Positions 1 to 8,527 of a stretch of DNA of 64,000 nt are shown in pieces. This DNA is from Streptomyces soli (lineage in GTDB: Bacteria > Actinomycetota > Actinomycetes > Streptomycetales > Streptomycetaceae): assembly GCF_003999195.1 (NCBI RefSeq), contig NZ_RJVR01000126.1, positions 55,438 through 119,437 of the forward strand, given 5' to 3'. The position numbers were made by a program, and so were the translations under genes. The stretch's first letter is position 1, and each line of letters starts with the position of its first letter. The notes under the pieces were generated by a model that saw nothing but the letters and a program-made list of their open reading frames with translations, was not told the DNA's origin and made no database searches.

Positions 1-743
1 TCCTGCACGATGCGGTAGACGTGGGCCTGTGCCTCGGGCCCCAGTTCCGCGTCGAACCGGCCCCAGTGTGCCCCCACGCGCAGTTCGGCATCGATACCGA
101 AGGTGGCCGATGTACTGCGGCACAGCGCCTCAAGAGCCGGCCGCAGTCCGAGTTGGTCGAGGGCGGCCGGGCGAAGCTCCGTGATCAGGTGTCGCAGAGA
201 CGTGATCTGGTTACTTATAAGGCCCCGGGCCTGGCCGATGGCCGCCTCCATGGCGCCGGGGCGGTTGCCGGCAGTTGCCGAGGCCAGCACGATCTGCACG
301 GCACCCAGCTCCTGGAGCGTGTCGTCGTGCAGCTCACGGGCCCAGCGTCGTCGCTCCCGTTCTTCGCCGTCGCGGCGGGCCTGGCTCCACTCCCGCTCGA
401 GACCGTGGCGGCGCAGAGCCGAACGGTGTCCGAGCGCGGCGGCGCAGGAAATCAGCGTGAGAGGCACGAGGTGCAGACTGTTGACCAGCGGATTGTCCAC
501 GATGTGGACCAGTAGGGTCACGGCGATCAAGAGCGAGATCCCACTGATGATCGCCAGCCAGAACCGTCGGGCTTCGGTATTCAGGGCTGCAGCCGCCAGG
601 AAGACGACGCCGGCGGCGAGGGAGAGCGCGCATTCGGTGCGCAGCGAGTGGTAGGCGACCTCGAAGGCGAGGGCGGCCAGGAGCAGCAGTGTGCCCGCAG
701 TCTCCACGACGGCGCCGGCGCGCGCTCGCGGCACGATGGTCAC
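1..743 (-). CDS. NarL-family sensor histidine kinase (3' part cut by window edge)
   Basis: Membrane sensor kinase. Reading the minus strand from a GTG at 743 gives four hydrophobic segments in about the first 130 residues, a linker, then a HisKA_3 dimerisation block with the phospho-acceptor His in RELHDDTLQELGA and the downstream signature LRPAALDQLGLRPALEAL. The frame stays open to base 1, where it is entering the ATPase N-box (YRIVQ...). No extracellular sensing domain is visible, so the membrane segments themselves are the likely sensor. The GTG overlaps the stop of the response regulator by four bases (GTGA), so the two are translationally coupled and almost certainly cognate. Partial only because the window starts inside it. 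Confidence 0.85.
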   Translation of the reverse strand, partial: MTIVPRARAGAVVETAGTLLLLAALAFEVAYHSLRTECALSLAAGVVFLAAAALNTEARRFWLAIISGISLLIAVTLLVHIVDNPLVNSLHLVPLTLISCAAALGHRSALRRHGLEREWSQARRDGEERERRRWARELHDDTLQELGAVQIVLASATAGNRPGAMEAAIGQARGLISNQITSLRHLITELRPAALDQLGLRPALEALCRSTSATFGIDAELRVGAHWGRFDAELGPEAQAHVYRIVQ

Positions 744-1411
744 GGCAGCAGCCCGCGCTCTCGTGCCGCCATGACCAGGTCGGCTTTGGTCTCGGCATCG
801 AGCTTGTCCCGGATCCTGGCCCGGTGCGTTTCCACCGTCCTGACGGATATGTGCAAACGCCCCGCGATTTCTTGGTTGGTGTGGCCCAGAGCGAGCAGGG
901 ACAGCACCTCCACCTCGCGCGCCGTCAAAAGGTCATCGGCTCCTGCGCGGGAGGTGGCGAGGTCGGCGACGGCCAGGTGGGCGCCCAGGGAGGGCTGGAC
1001 ATAGGTGGCTCCTGCGGCAACCTGACGAGCAGCCCCCAGGAGCTCCTCCGCGGCCGCTTCCTTCAACAGGTAGCCTGCGGCGCCGCCCCGCAGCGCCTCG
1101 CGCGCGAACGCAGGATCTCCCTGCATCGTGAGGACCAGAATCCGGGTGTGAGGTGACGCCTCCAGCAGTTCGGGAATCGATCGCAGGCTGGACTGGCCCG
1201 CGATGGCCAGATCCAGGACCAGCACGGACGGATGGTGCCGCCTTACGGCCAGGAAAGTCTCGGGAAGCGTAGAGCTTTCGGCGACGATGTCGAACGCCGG
1301 GTCCTGGGACAGCAGCAGCCGCATGCCCGCGCGGACAACCAGGTGGTCGTCCGCGAGTACCACGGTCAGCTGTGGCGTTGACTCACCACTGGTGACGCGG
1401 TCCGCATCCAT
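740..1411 (-). CDS. NarL/LuxR-type response regulator
   Basis: DNA-binding response regulator of the kinase that follows it. The N-terminal receiver domain shows the acidic pair (LADDH) and the phospho-acceptor Asp in VLVLDLAIAG at about residue 67. The usual Pro-Gly after the Asp is replaced by Ala-Ile-Ala-Gly, a mild divergence. The C-terminus is a LuxR helix-turn-helix (LTAREVEVLSLLALGHTNQEIA ... ISVRTVETHRARI). I chose the ATG at 1411; an in-frame upstream ATG at 1465 would add 18 residues that do not look like receiver domain. The gene is first in a two-gene operon and is divergent from the SpoIIE-like gene at 1619. Confidence 0.9.
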   Translation of the reverse strand: MDADRVTSGESTPQLTVVLADDHLVVRAGMRLLLSQDPAFDIVAESSTLPETFLAVRRHHPSVLVLDLAIAGQSSLRSIPELLEASPHTRILVLTMQGDPAFAREALRGGAAGYLLKEAAAEELLGAARQVAAGATYVQPSLGAHLAVADLATSRAGADDLLTAREVEVLSLLALGHTNQEIAGRLHISVRTVETHRARIRDKLDAETKADLVMAARERGLLP

Positions 1412-1618
1412 AAGACCACCGTAAAGCCCGAGACACCTCGATAAGCTGCGGGGAACCCGCACCACCCTCGCGGCAAAGCTGCCGCCCGGGCGGGAAAGCC
1501 CCGCAACCAGTGCGGAGTAAGACGCGGCCCACCTGCGGATCAGTGCGGACGCCTCGGGAGTCGCTCACCCTGCACGCTCGGAAGAAACGGTTCATCGTGT
1601 CTCATATAGGACGAAACC

Positions 1619-3289
1619 ATGACTTCCCCCCGCGCCGCGCTCGAAGCCACCATCGCCTCCAAGAGGCTCTTCCGCGTCGCTCAGAGCCTTGCTCTGACTG
1701 CGGTGCTCACGCTGGCCGACGCGTCCTCCGTTGACGTTGTCGAGTCTTTGTTTGACGACTCGGCGCGAACGTCTGGACAAGTGGTCAGGGGCATCCGGCT
1801 TCGCTCTGCCGCCTACCTGCGCGCGCGGGGAGGAGAGGTCAGGCATACGTATGCCGCAGACGAAGTGAGCTCGGTCCTGCCCGCGCCCCCTTCCTGGCAG
1901 GGCCTTGCCGACTTGCGCCCTCGCCTCATTCGCCGCCTGGACCAGGACAGCCGATGGCCGGCCCGCGACACGACGCGCGCCTGGCTGCTCCGCGAGGCAG
2001 GGGCGCATTCCCTCGTCGTGCTCCCGCTGGCTGTCGGGGGCGTGGTCCTCGGCGTGGTCGGTCTCTACCGGCGGGCCGACTCGGCTCCCTTCGAGGAAGA
2101 CGACCTCCGAGAAGCCGGCCGGCTCGCGGACCACGCTGCGCTGTGCCTGGACACCGTCAGCCGCCACCCCAAGGAGGGTGATCCCGCCCGCCCCGCGCAA
2201 CGTTCCCTACTGCCTGAGGAGCTCCCGACGCTCAGCGCACTCGAGGCAGCCGAAGGCCATCTCCCGGCAGAGGACTGCGCCGGACAGTGGTTCGACGTCC
2301 TCCCGCTGTCCAGCGCCCGGGTGGCCCTGGTGGTGGGCGCAGCAGAAGGGAGAGGCGTGCACGCCGCGGTCCGAATGACCCAGCTGAGAGCGGCGATCAC
2401 CGCACTCGCGGCTCTCGACGTGTCGCCCGACCGACTGCTCGCCCACCTGGACGACGTGCTGATTCGCCTGGCCCGTCAACACCCGGCCCTACGCAGCCGT
2501 TCCCGCAACCAGGAGCAGACAGGCACCAACTGCCTGTACGTGGTCTATGACCCGGTCACCGGGCACGGCACCGCGGCCCGGGCGGGCAGCCCCTCTCTGG
2601 TGATCGCCCACCCGGACGGCACCACCAGCGCGCCCCGCCTCGCCACCCGTAGCCCTGTGGGTACTGATGGGGACGCTAACGGCCGGCCCTTCGAGTCCAC
2701 CGGGTTCGATATACCCGCGGGCAGCACTCTGCTTCTGTACAGCGGTAGTTCCGACGCGTCGCAAGGTGCTCCCGGCCCGGCGGCGGAGAGGCTCCGCGGG
2801 GCTCTTACTCGGACCGGACCGGACCTGGCGCGAGTTCTCGAGCACGTCACGCGTGACGTGCTCCCAGGCCGCGAGTCGGTCCTCCTCCTGGCCCGCACCC
2901 GGAGGTTGGAGGTGCAGGACGTCGCCACCCGGACCCTGCCACAGGATCCTGCCGCGGTCGCGGTCGCGCGCGCCTGGGCCAGCCGGCAGTTGACGACATG
3001 GACGCTTGATGAACTCGCGGACACCACCACCCTGGTCGTCAGCGAACTCGTGACCAACGCCATTCGCTACTCCGACGGTCCCATCGAGCTCCGCCTGATC
3101 CGTGACGACCGCACCCTCATCTGCGAAGTCACCGACACCAACGGCGCAGGTGCCCACCGGCTCGAGCCGCAGGTGAGCGACGAAGGCGGCCGCGGTCTGT
3201 CCATCGTCGCCCAGCTCACCCAGCGCCAAGGGACTCGCTACACCATCTCCGGTAAGACCATCTGGACCGAGCAGTGCATTGCGAGCTGA
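1619..3289 (+). CDS. GAF / degenerate SpoIIE-PP2C / HATPase regulator, probable pseudophosphatase
   Basis: Multidomain regulator of 556 residues: a GAF-like segment (about 20-180), a SpoIIE/PP2C-like domain (about 190-425) and a C-terminal anti-sigma-type ATPase (about 440-553; SELVTNAIRY N-box, GGRGLSIV G-box). In active SpoIIE enzymes metal-binding Asp residues sit in GGDW, GDVxGHG, YSDGL and DDVALL. Here these read AGQW (221-224), GAAEGRG (240-246), YSGSSD (about 374-379) and ESVLLL (419-424), so every metal-binding Asp is gone, whereas the gene at 59481-61976 keeps them all. The kinase half looks intact. The likely role is binding anti-sigma-factor antagonists or acting only as a kinase. 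The ATG has an AGGA-type site. It is divergent from the two-component operon, so they may be co-regulated. Confidence 0.85.
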   Translation: MTSPRAALEATIASKRLFRVAQSLALTAVLTLADASSVDVVESLFDDSARTSGQVVRGIRLRSAAYLRARGGEVRHTYAADEVSSVLPAPPSWQGLADLRPRLIRRLDQDSRWPARDTTRAWLLREAGAHSLVVLPLAVGGVVLGVVGLYRRADSAPFEEDDLREAGRLADHAALCLDTVSRHPKEGDPARPAQRSLLPEELPTLSALEAAEGHLPAEDCAGQWFDVLPLSSARVALVVGAAEGRGVHAAVRMTQLRAAITALAALDVSPDRLLAHLDDVLIRLARQHPALRSRSRNQEQTGTNCLYVVYDPVTGHGTAARAGSPSLVIAHPDGTTSAPRLATRSPVGTDGDANGRPFESTGFDIPAGSTLLLYSGSSDASQGAPGPAAERLRGALTRTGPDLARVLEHVTRDVLPGRESVLLLARTRRLEVQDVATRTLPQDPAAVAVARAWASRQLTTWTLDELADTTTLVVSELVTNAIRYSDGPIELRLIRDDRTLICEVTDTNGAGAHRLEPQVSDEGGRGLSIVAQLTQRQGTRYTISGKTIWTEQCIAS

Positions 3290-3304
3290 GGACGCCGGCG
3301 CCGC

Positions 3305-4315
3305 TCACCCGGCGGTGGCGCGGAACTGGCCCCAGAGGAGCTCGAGGCCGAGGCCGCTGATCAGCAGGCGCTCCTTGGCGTTGCTCAGCAGATCGGCGGT
3401 CCACGGGGTGAACCCGCCGTCGCCGAGGCTCAGTTCGGTGCCCCTTGGGGTGGTGGCGCGGATCTCGAAGCAGGCGCCGGTGTAGTAGCCGCGGCCCCGC
3501 GCGCGTTCGTCGTCGAAGCCGAACGCAGTACCGGGGTGAGCTTCGGCGAGGCTGTCCACCACGCGCTCCCGCAGCGCCGCGCGGTGCTGCCCGGCGGTCA
3601 GATCGGTGACGGTGACCCGCAGCTTCGAGGCCAGCGGACCGAGCGCGCGGACACGGTCGAGGAGATCCAGATGGAGACCGATCTGCCCGGCGAGCGCCGC
3701 CGTCTCGAAGCGGAACGAGCCCTCGTCGCGCCCGGCCGTGCACAGCGCCAGTAGCTGGAAGTGCGCCGCCATGCCGGGTCCGTCGAAGAGCTGGGCGCGT
3801 ACGACTCGATGCGTCGCGCCCAGCCGGACCTGCTGCCGCGAGCGGGCGGAGGCTCGCAGCAACTCCCGTCGGCGCACGGCGCATTCCAGGGCCAGAACAT
3901 TGGTGGCGTCCGCGACGACCTCGGTGTTGCGGACGGTCGTCAGCACCTTGTTCTGGCCGACGGTCGCCACCGCGGAGTTGGTGCCCAGCGGGCAGACCGG
4001 TGAGAGGGCGACCCCGGCGAAGCCCTGGTCGGCCAGCCGTTCGTGGACCAGGACCTCCAGGCGTGCCAGGTCGGCCGGGGCATGCGCCGAGGGCGCGGTG
4101 AAGCGGTTGCGTTCGTACTGCTCCAGCAGCCGGCCCGGGGTGACGGCGGCCGCCCGGCGCCGGTAGGCCGCCAGCAGCAGCGTCTGCAGATCCGTGGGCG
4201 ACAGCCGCTCGGCGAGCGCCTCCAGCACGCCGGGCGCGCCCGCCTCGCGGAGCACCCGCGCCAGCCGGGCGTCATCCACTCGGTCGGCCGGGGCGATCCG
4301 GGGGAGTTCGCTCAT
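3305..4315 (-). CDS. Histidyl-tRNA-synthetase-like orphan protein
   Basis: The 336-residue protein resembles the class II histidyl-tRNA synthetase core without its anticodon-binding domain. It contains GRGYYTGACFEI (about 274-285), matching the HisRS hallmark RGLDYYTGTVFE. GDGGFTPW (about 298) stands where HisRS has GGRYDGL, and GLGLELL (about 321) where HisRS has GFGIGLERL. A motif-2-like block (RLGATHRVVRAQLFDG... then FQLLALC) lies near 164-192. It is also short like HisZ, but it is not beside his genes. Possible roles are an aminoacylation-like side reaction or a regulatory paralogue; I do not assign a substrate. The start is the ATG at 4315; upstream in-frame codons run into the facing gene. 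Confidence 0.7.
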   Translation of the reverse strand: MSELPRIAPADRVDDARLARVLREAGAPGVLEALAERLSPTDLQTLLLAAYRRRAAAVTPGRLLEQYERNRFTAPSAHAPADLARLEVLVHERLADQGFAGVALSPVCPLGTNSAVATVGQNKVLTTVRNTEVVADATNVLALECAVRRRELLRASARSRQQVRLGATHRVVRAQLFDGPGMAAHFQLLALCTAGRDEGSFRFETAALAGQIGLHLDLLDRVRALGPLASKLRVTVTDLTAGQHRAALRERVVDSLAEAHPGTAFGFDDERARGRGYYTGACFEIRATTPRGTELSLGDGGFTPWTADLLSNAKERLLISGLGLELLWGQFRATAG

Positions 4316-4384
4316 CGCCCCATCGTGGCGCGCCCCGGGCCCCGGCCGCACCGGGATTACGAGTGCGCGGGCGGCGCCTTGGCG

Positions 4385-4660
4385 GTGCAGGTCAGCGGTA
4401 CGCCGGTGGGCACCAGGCGTTCGACGGATCCGGTCGTCGGCCGGCTCCGCGAGGAGCACCGGGCGGTGGCGCGGGCGCTGACCGGGATCGAGGAGCTGCT
4501 GACGAATCTGGCCGCCGGTACGGCCGCCGGTCCGGCCGACGCCGAGAAGCTGCGAGCCGACCTGGAAGGGCCGGCATCCGAGCTGGAGACACACTTCGCG
4601 TACGAAGAGGAACATCTCTTTCCCCAACTACGATCGAGTTCCGCTCGCGAACCGCGATGA
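4385..4660 (+). CDS. Small hemerythrin-like (HHE) protein
   Basis: Short protein of about 91 residues with the spaced His/Glu pattern of HHE cation-binding domains: REEHRAVARAL near the N-terminus and THFAYEEEHLFPQL near the C-terminus, which could hold a di-iron or single-metal site. It is shorter than usual (about 130-180 residues), so part of the four-helix bundle may be missing. The start is uncertain: GTG at 4385 is the first reasonable codon and has only a weak GGCG site. Its stop lies 12 bases before the SDR gene, so the two form a transcription unit divergent from the HisRS-like gene. Confidence 0.6.
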   Translation: MQVSGTPVGTRRSTDPVVGRLREEHRAVARALTGIEELLTNLAAGTAAGPADAEKLRADLEGPASELETHFAYEEEHLFPQLRSSSAREPR

Positions 4661-4672
4661 GAGGAACCCGCC

Positions 4673-5461
4673 ATGGAGCTCCGTCTTTCCGGCAAGGCAG
4701 CTGTGGTCACCGGCGCGAGCATGGGCATCGGGCTGGCCATCACGCGGGCGCTGGCCGAGGAGGGGGTGCGGGTGGCGGCGGGCGCTCGCCACGTCACCGA
4801 GGAGCTGGCCAGGCTCGCCGAGAAGTTCCCGGTCCACCCGGTGGCGGTGGACCTCGGCACGGTGGACGGCCCGGCAGAGCTGGTCGCCGAGGCGGCGGCC
4901 GAGTTCGGCGGGCTCGACATCCTGGTCAACAACGTCGGGGCCGTGCGCCCACGGCTGGGCGGATTCCTGTCGGTGACCGACGAGGACTGGATGGCGGCGC
5001 TGAACCTCAACTTCCTCTCCGCCGTCCGGGCCACCCGTGCGGTGCTGCCGCACCTGCTGGAGCGCGGCGCCGGCAGCATCGTCACGGTCGCCTCGGTCAA
5101 CTCCTTCCTCCCCGACCCGCTGGTCATCGACTACTCCGCCGCCAAGGCCGCCCTCGCCAACTTCAGCAAGTCCCTGTCCAAAGAGGTCGGCCCGCGCGGT
5201 ATCCGCGTCAACACCGTCAGCCCCGGGCCCGTCGCCACCGACCTCTGGCTGGGCGCAGACGGCGTCGCCGCGACCGTCGCCAGCGCCGCCGGGGGTGAGC
5301 CCGGCGACGTGGTCGACCAGGCCGCCGGCGGTTCGGTGACGGGCCGCTTCACCCGCCCGGAGGAGGTCGCCGACCTCGTCCTGATGCTCGCGGGGGAGCG
5401 TACGGGCAATGTCACCGGTGCGGACTTCGTCATCGACGGCGGGCTGATCACCACCTTGTGA
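4673..5461 (+). CDS. SDR family oxidoreductase
   Basis: Classical short-chain dehydrogenase/reductase of 262 residues. It has the NAD(P)-binding TGASMGIG motif near residue 12, NNVG (about 84), a catalytic Ser in VTVASVNS, and the YSAAK Tyr/Lys pair (about 151). GGVxGDVV-like insertions near the C-terminus lie in the substrate loop. The product ends with the usual VIDGG motif. ATG start with a GAGGA site. It follows the hemerythrin-like gene; substrate unknown. Confidence 0.9.
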   Translation: MELRLSGKAAVVTGASMGIGLAITRALAEEGVRVAAGARHVTEELARLAEKFPVHPVAVDLGTVDGPAELVAEAAAEFGGLDILVNNVGAVRPRLGGFLSVTDEDWMAALNLNFLSAVRATRAVLPHLLERGAGSIVTVASVNSFLPDPLVIDYSAAKAALANFSKSLSKEVGPRGIRVNTVSPGPVATDLWLGADGVAATVASAAGGEPGDVVDQAAGGSVTGRFTRPEEVADLVLMLAGERTGNVTGADFVIDGGLITTL

Positions 5462-5471
5462 CGCCGCGTGA

Positions 5472-6374
5472 TCAGCCGGCGTAGACCACGGTGCACAGCA
5501 GATTCTTGCCGTCGTCCACCTTCCAGGCGTAATACCTGGTCGTGTCGCCGGCGACGCGACTGCAATCACCGGCGACGATGCTCCCGGAGTGCTGGTAGAT
5601 GCCGGTGATGTGCATGATCTTGTTGTACGGCTTCGGGACCTTCGTGTCCGTGCAGTCCACGCCCGTCATGTCCCCCAGGCTGATCCTGGCGTTGCTGCCG
5701 CTGCCCTTCTGCTCGGCGAGCAGGCAGTAGTTCTTGCGATAGATGCGGCTCAGGCACAGCACCGTGGTCTTGCCGTCGCCGTCGGACGTATGGCTCCAGG
5801 TGCCCCGTCCCGTCCCGGAGGGGCAGCTGCTGGTGTACTCGGTGACCTCGGTGACCTTCACCAGGGCCTTCGTGCTGGAGCAGCTGGACACCGGGGCCGG
5901 CGGGACGTCGGTGCTCCACTCGTACGTGTCGAAACCACCCGAGCCGGTGTCGTAGACGGTGAGGCAGTCGCCGGCCGACACCGCCGCGAAGACGGACGCG
6001 GTGGGGTCCGGGGTGGCGATGGTCGGGTCGACGGTCGGGCCGTCGTACGAGCCGCTGCCCGTGCTGTCGTACGTGCTGCTGAAGCTGGGCACGGACGGCG
6101 ACCCGGAGGTTATGTCACCCGCCTTGGAGTCGAACCATCCCGCCACGAAGCCCAGGCCCACGACCGCGACCAGCGCCAGTACGAGGGTGCCGCCGATCCC
6201 GACGATGAGGATGGCCGCCGCATTGCTCTTGCGCGGTGGCTGCGGACCGCCGGGCGGCGGCCCGTACGGCCATTGCGGACCCTGCGGCGGACCCTGCGGA
6301 CCCTGCGGACCGGGTGGGCCCGGCGGCTGACCGGATGGGCCGAACTGGCCCGGCGGGCCAAAGGAATTGCTCAT
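5472..6374 (-). CDS. Proline-rich single-pass membrane protein with Cys-rich exported domain
   Basis: Three-part architecture in 300 residues: a Pro/Gly/Gln-rich cytoplasmic N-terminus (about 1-48), one strong transmembrane helix (about 51-75, AAAILIVGIGGTLVLALVAV), a Ser/Thr-rich linker, and an extracytoplasmic domain (about 125-300) with several Cys residues spaced for disulfides. This layout is common in actinobacteria for secreted-domain proteins of unknown function (DUF4190/LppU-like). No catalytic motif was recognised. It is transcribed towards the SDR gene, ending 10 bases from it (convergent). Confidence 0.75.
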   Translation of the reverse strand: MSNSFGPPGQFGPSGQPPGPPGPQGPQGPPQGPQWPYGPPPGGPQPPRKSNAAAILIVGIGGTLVLALVAVVGLGFVAGWFDSKAGDITSGSPSVPSFSSTYDSTGSGSYDGPTVDPTIATPDPTASVFAAVSAGDCLTVYDTGSGGFDTYEWSTDVPPAPVSSCSSTKALVKVTEVTEYTSSCPSGTGRGTWSHTSDGDGKTTVLCLSRIYRKNYCLLAEQKGSGSNARISLGDMTGVDCTDTKVPKPYNKIMHITGIYQHSGSIVAGDCSRVAGDTTRYYAWKVDDGKNLLCTVVYAG

Positions 6375-6521
6375 GCTGTCCCCCGAAGATGCGGCGTACG
6401 AGCGTACTTATGTGGTGCGCGCACGCATGCTATCCGGGCCCGTCCGGCGGTGGCTTTTGGATGGCCCGCGGGCGGACTGACGCAGCGCAGGGGTGCTCTC
6501 GCCCGCGGCCCTCGCAAGGAC

Positions 6522-7028
6522 TCAGCCGAAGTAACTGTGCCCGCCGTGTCCGCGTCCGCCGTTCGCGTCCTCGGTGGGCGCTGTGGTGGGGGCGGTGGAG
6601 CCGTCGGCGGCCTTGAACTTGGCCTTGTCGAGGGCCGACTGCAGGGATGCGGCGTAGCTCTTGCTGGTGAAGGTCGCGCCGCTGACGGTGTCGATGGCGG
6701 CGCTCTGCTTGGTGAGCGCACTTTGCCGGAGTGTCGGTTCGGCGTAGCTGCTGATTTGCGCCGACCGCGGGTCGCCGCTCGGGGTCTGCAGCGCCTTGAC
6801 GTCGGTGATCTTCCCGTTCTTGATGGTGACCTGTACTTGTGTGGTGCCGAACTGCGTGTCGACCGGCGAGCCGGTGGCGACCGTCGAAGTGCCGCTCTTC
6901 TTGACGGTGGCCTGCTGGCTCGTGGATGTGTCGGAAGCCAGGGCGGGGGTCGCCTCGCGTGGCTTGAACATGAGGACACCCGTGGTGCCCAGGATGGTGG
7001 CGGCCAGCACGATGGGTGCACGTCGCAT
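6522..7028 (-). CDS. Exported FMN-binding domain protein (covalent flavin carrier)
   Basis: Small 168-residue exported protein: an N-terminal signal or anchor (APIVLAATILGTTGVLMF), a linker, then an FMN_bind domain ending in DTVSGATFTS (113-122). The Thr of SGAT (T119) matches the position to which ApbE attaches FMN through a phosphodiester bond in NqrB, NqrC, RnfG and related proteins. A Gly/His-rich tail follows. It is the last gene of a minus-strand module with a ferric-reductase-like flavocytochrome and ApbE, so it is the presumed terminal one-electron carrier outside the membrane. Confidence 0.88.
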   Translation of the reverse strand: MRRAPIVLAATILGTTGVLMFKPREATPALASDTSTSQQATVKKSGTSTVATGSPVDTQFGTTQVQVTIKNGKITDVKALQTPSGDPRSAQISSYAEPTLRQSALTKQSAAIDTVSGATFTSKSYAASLQSALDKAKFKAADGSTAPTTAPTEDANGGRGHGGHSYFG

Positions 7029-7078
7029 CGAGATCTCCAGAAGTCAGTGGAACGCGGCGGGTGACGGTAGTCGGCGGG

Positions 7079-8527
7079 TCAGAAGGCGAAGTCCTCGTGG
7101 TGGATACAGTCCACGGACACCCCGGCGTCGCAGGCCGCGCTGACGAAGGCTCGGGTGAAGGCGTCGGGCCCGCAGACGAAGACATCGCGGCGTGTCACGT
7201 CGGGCACGAGGGCCCGAAGCGCGGCTGCGTCCAGCCGGACTTCGTCGCGGGGCCCGGTCAACGTCCGCAGCCGGGCCGGATGGTGGGCGAGGAGACGGGT
7301 GAACTCGTCGAGGTGCGCGATGTCCTCGGGGCGGGAACCACGCAGGATAACGACAGTGTTGGTGTCCGGCGGGAGTTCCTCCAGCAGTGCCCGGATCGGC
7401 GTCGTTCCTACCCCGGCGCCGACCAGCAGCACGTACCGGGACCGTCGGACGTCGGGGGTGAACACGCCGTAGGGCCCCTCGAACGCCACCCGGGTGCCTG
7501 GGGTGAGCCCGGCCAGCGCCGTGCTGTGGTCGCCCAGTTCCTTGACGGTGATACGCAGACGTCCTGGCCTGGGCGCGGCCGACAGGGAGTAGGGGTGGGC
7601 CTGCCACCACAGGCCGCGCCGCAGGAACCGCCACATCATGAACTGGCCGCCGGCCACCGGCAGCCGGTCCAGGCGGCGTCCGGAGAGCACCACCGACCAG
7701 GTACGCGGCCCGACCTGGGAGACCTGGGCGATGCGCAGATCGTGGCGGACGGAGCGCCACAGCGGGAGCCCCACCCGGAAGGCCAGTACGACAGCGAGGG
7801 TGCCCACCCACAGGCTGGTCCACCAGGCGCGGGCCAGCGGGTGCCCGATGAACGGTGCGCCGGTGTCGACCTGGTGGACGAAGGAGAGTCCCAGGCCCAG
7901 GTACGTATAGAGGTGGACGGCCCACCACGTCTCGTACTTCATCCGGCGCCGCGCCCGCCGGTAGGAGGTGACACCGGCCATCAGCAGCAGCCCGCTGCCG
8001 GCGGTGGCGGACAGCACCCCGGGGTACGTCCACAGCAACTGGCCCACCTCGGCGAGCAGGCCGGTCTTCGCCGCCCCCGCGTACCCGACGGTGATGAGCA
8101 CCGTGTGGGCCAGGACCAGGTACAGACCCCACGGGCCGAGCCGGCGGTGCCAGACGATCAGGCGGTCCTGGCCGAGCGTGCGCTCCAGCGGAGGGATGCG
8201 CGCCGAAAGCAGGACGGTGATGACCATGGCGTACCCGGAGAGCATGCCGGTGATCCGCCCCAGAGCGGTCGCCACCCCGCCGGGCGCACTCAGCGCGCTC
8301 ACGCTCTGCGCGGACAGGCCGAGCGCGAGCGAGGCACCCAGGCCCAGACCGGCCGCTGCCGCCAGCAGGTCCACGGCGAGCGGGCGGCGGCGCGCCGGAC
8401 GGCGGCGCGGGGACGGGGAGTTGTGGTGGCGATCCGGCGACCCGGGTGACCGACGGACCTCCGGTGGCCGCGATACCCGCCGGGCCTGGGCTGGTCGCGG
8501 GGATTGAGGCGTGCGCTGCGCGGTCAC
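7079..8527 (-). CDS. Ferric-reductase-like flavocytochrome with FAD/NAD(P)H domain
   Basis: About 482 residues. The N-terminal half has six membrane segments with heme-ligand-like His residues (WHRRLGPWGLYLVLAH; WWAVHLYTYLGLGLSFVH). The C-terminal half is a ferredoxin-NADP reductase unit with an FAD-binding HPYSLSAAP, a nucleotide-binding GAGVGTTPIRALLEE and a terminal FVCGP. It would take electrons from cytosolic NAD(P)H, pass them through two hemes, and deliver them outside, probably to the FMN-bind protein encoded next. I start it at the GTG at 8527 because this makes a GTGA overlap with the ApbE stop; an open stretch upstream is low-complexity Arg/Gly and lies inside ApbE. Confidence 0.88.
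   Translation of the reverse strand: MTAQRTPQSPRPAQARRVSRPPEVRRSPGSPDRHHNSPSPRRRPARRRPLAVDLLAAAAGLGLGASLALGLSAQSVSALSAPGGVATALGRITGMLSGYAMVITVLLSARIPPLERTLGQDRLIVWHRRLGPWGLYLVLAHTVLITVGYAGAAKTGLLAEVGQLLWTYPGVLSATAGSGLLLMAGVTSYRRARRRMKYETWWAVHLYTYLGLGLSFVHQVDTGAPFIGHPLARAWWTSLWVGTLAVVLAFRVGLPLWRSVRHDLRIAQVSQVGPRTWSVVLSGRRLDRLPVAGGQFMMWRFLRRGLWWQAHPYSLSAAPRPGRLRITVKELGDHSTALAGLTPGTRVAFEGPYGVFTPDVRRSRYVLLVGAGVGTTPIRALLEELPPDTNTVVILRGSRPEDIAHLDEFTRLLAHHPARLRTLTGPRDEVRLDAAALRALVPDVTRRDVFVCGPDAFTRAFVSAACDAGVSVDCIHHEDFAF

Noticed and set aside
1465..1465. Upstream ATG of the response regulator as true start
   Set aside because: The extra 18 residues have no receiver-domain features; the ATG at 1411 fits the family.
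5589..7064. Long plus-strand open frame over the membrane protein and FMN-bind genes
   Set aside because: It is low-complexity Arg/Gly/Ala sequence opposite two well-supported minus-strand genes; typical of GC-rich antisense frames.
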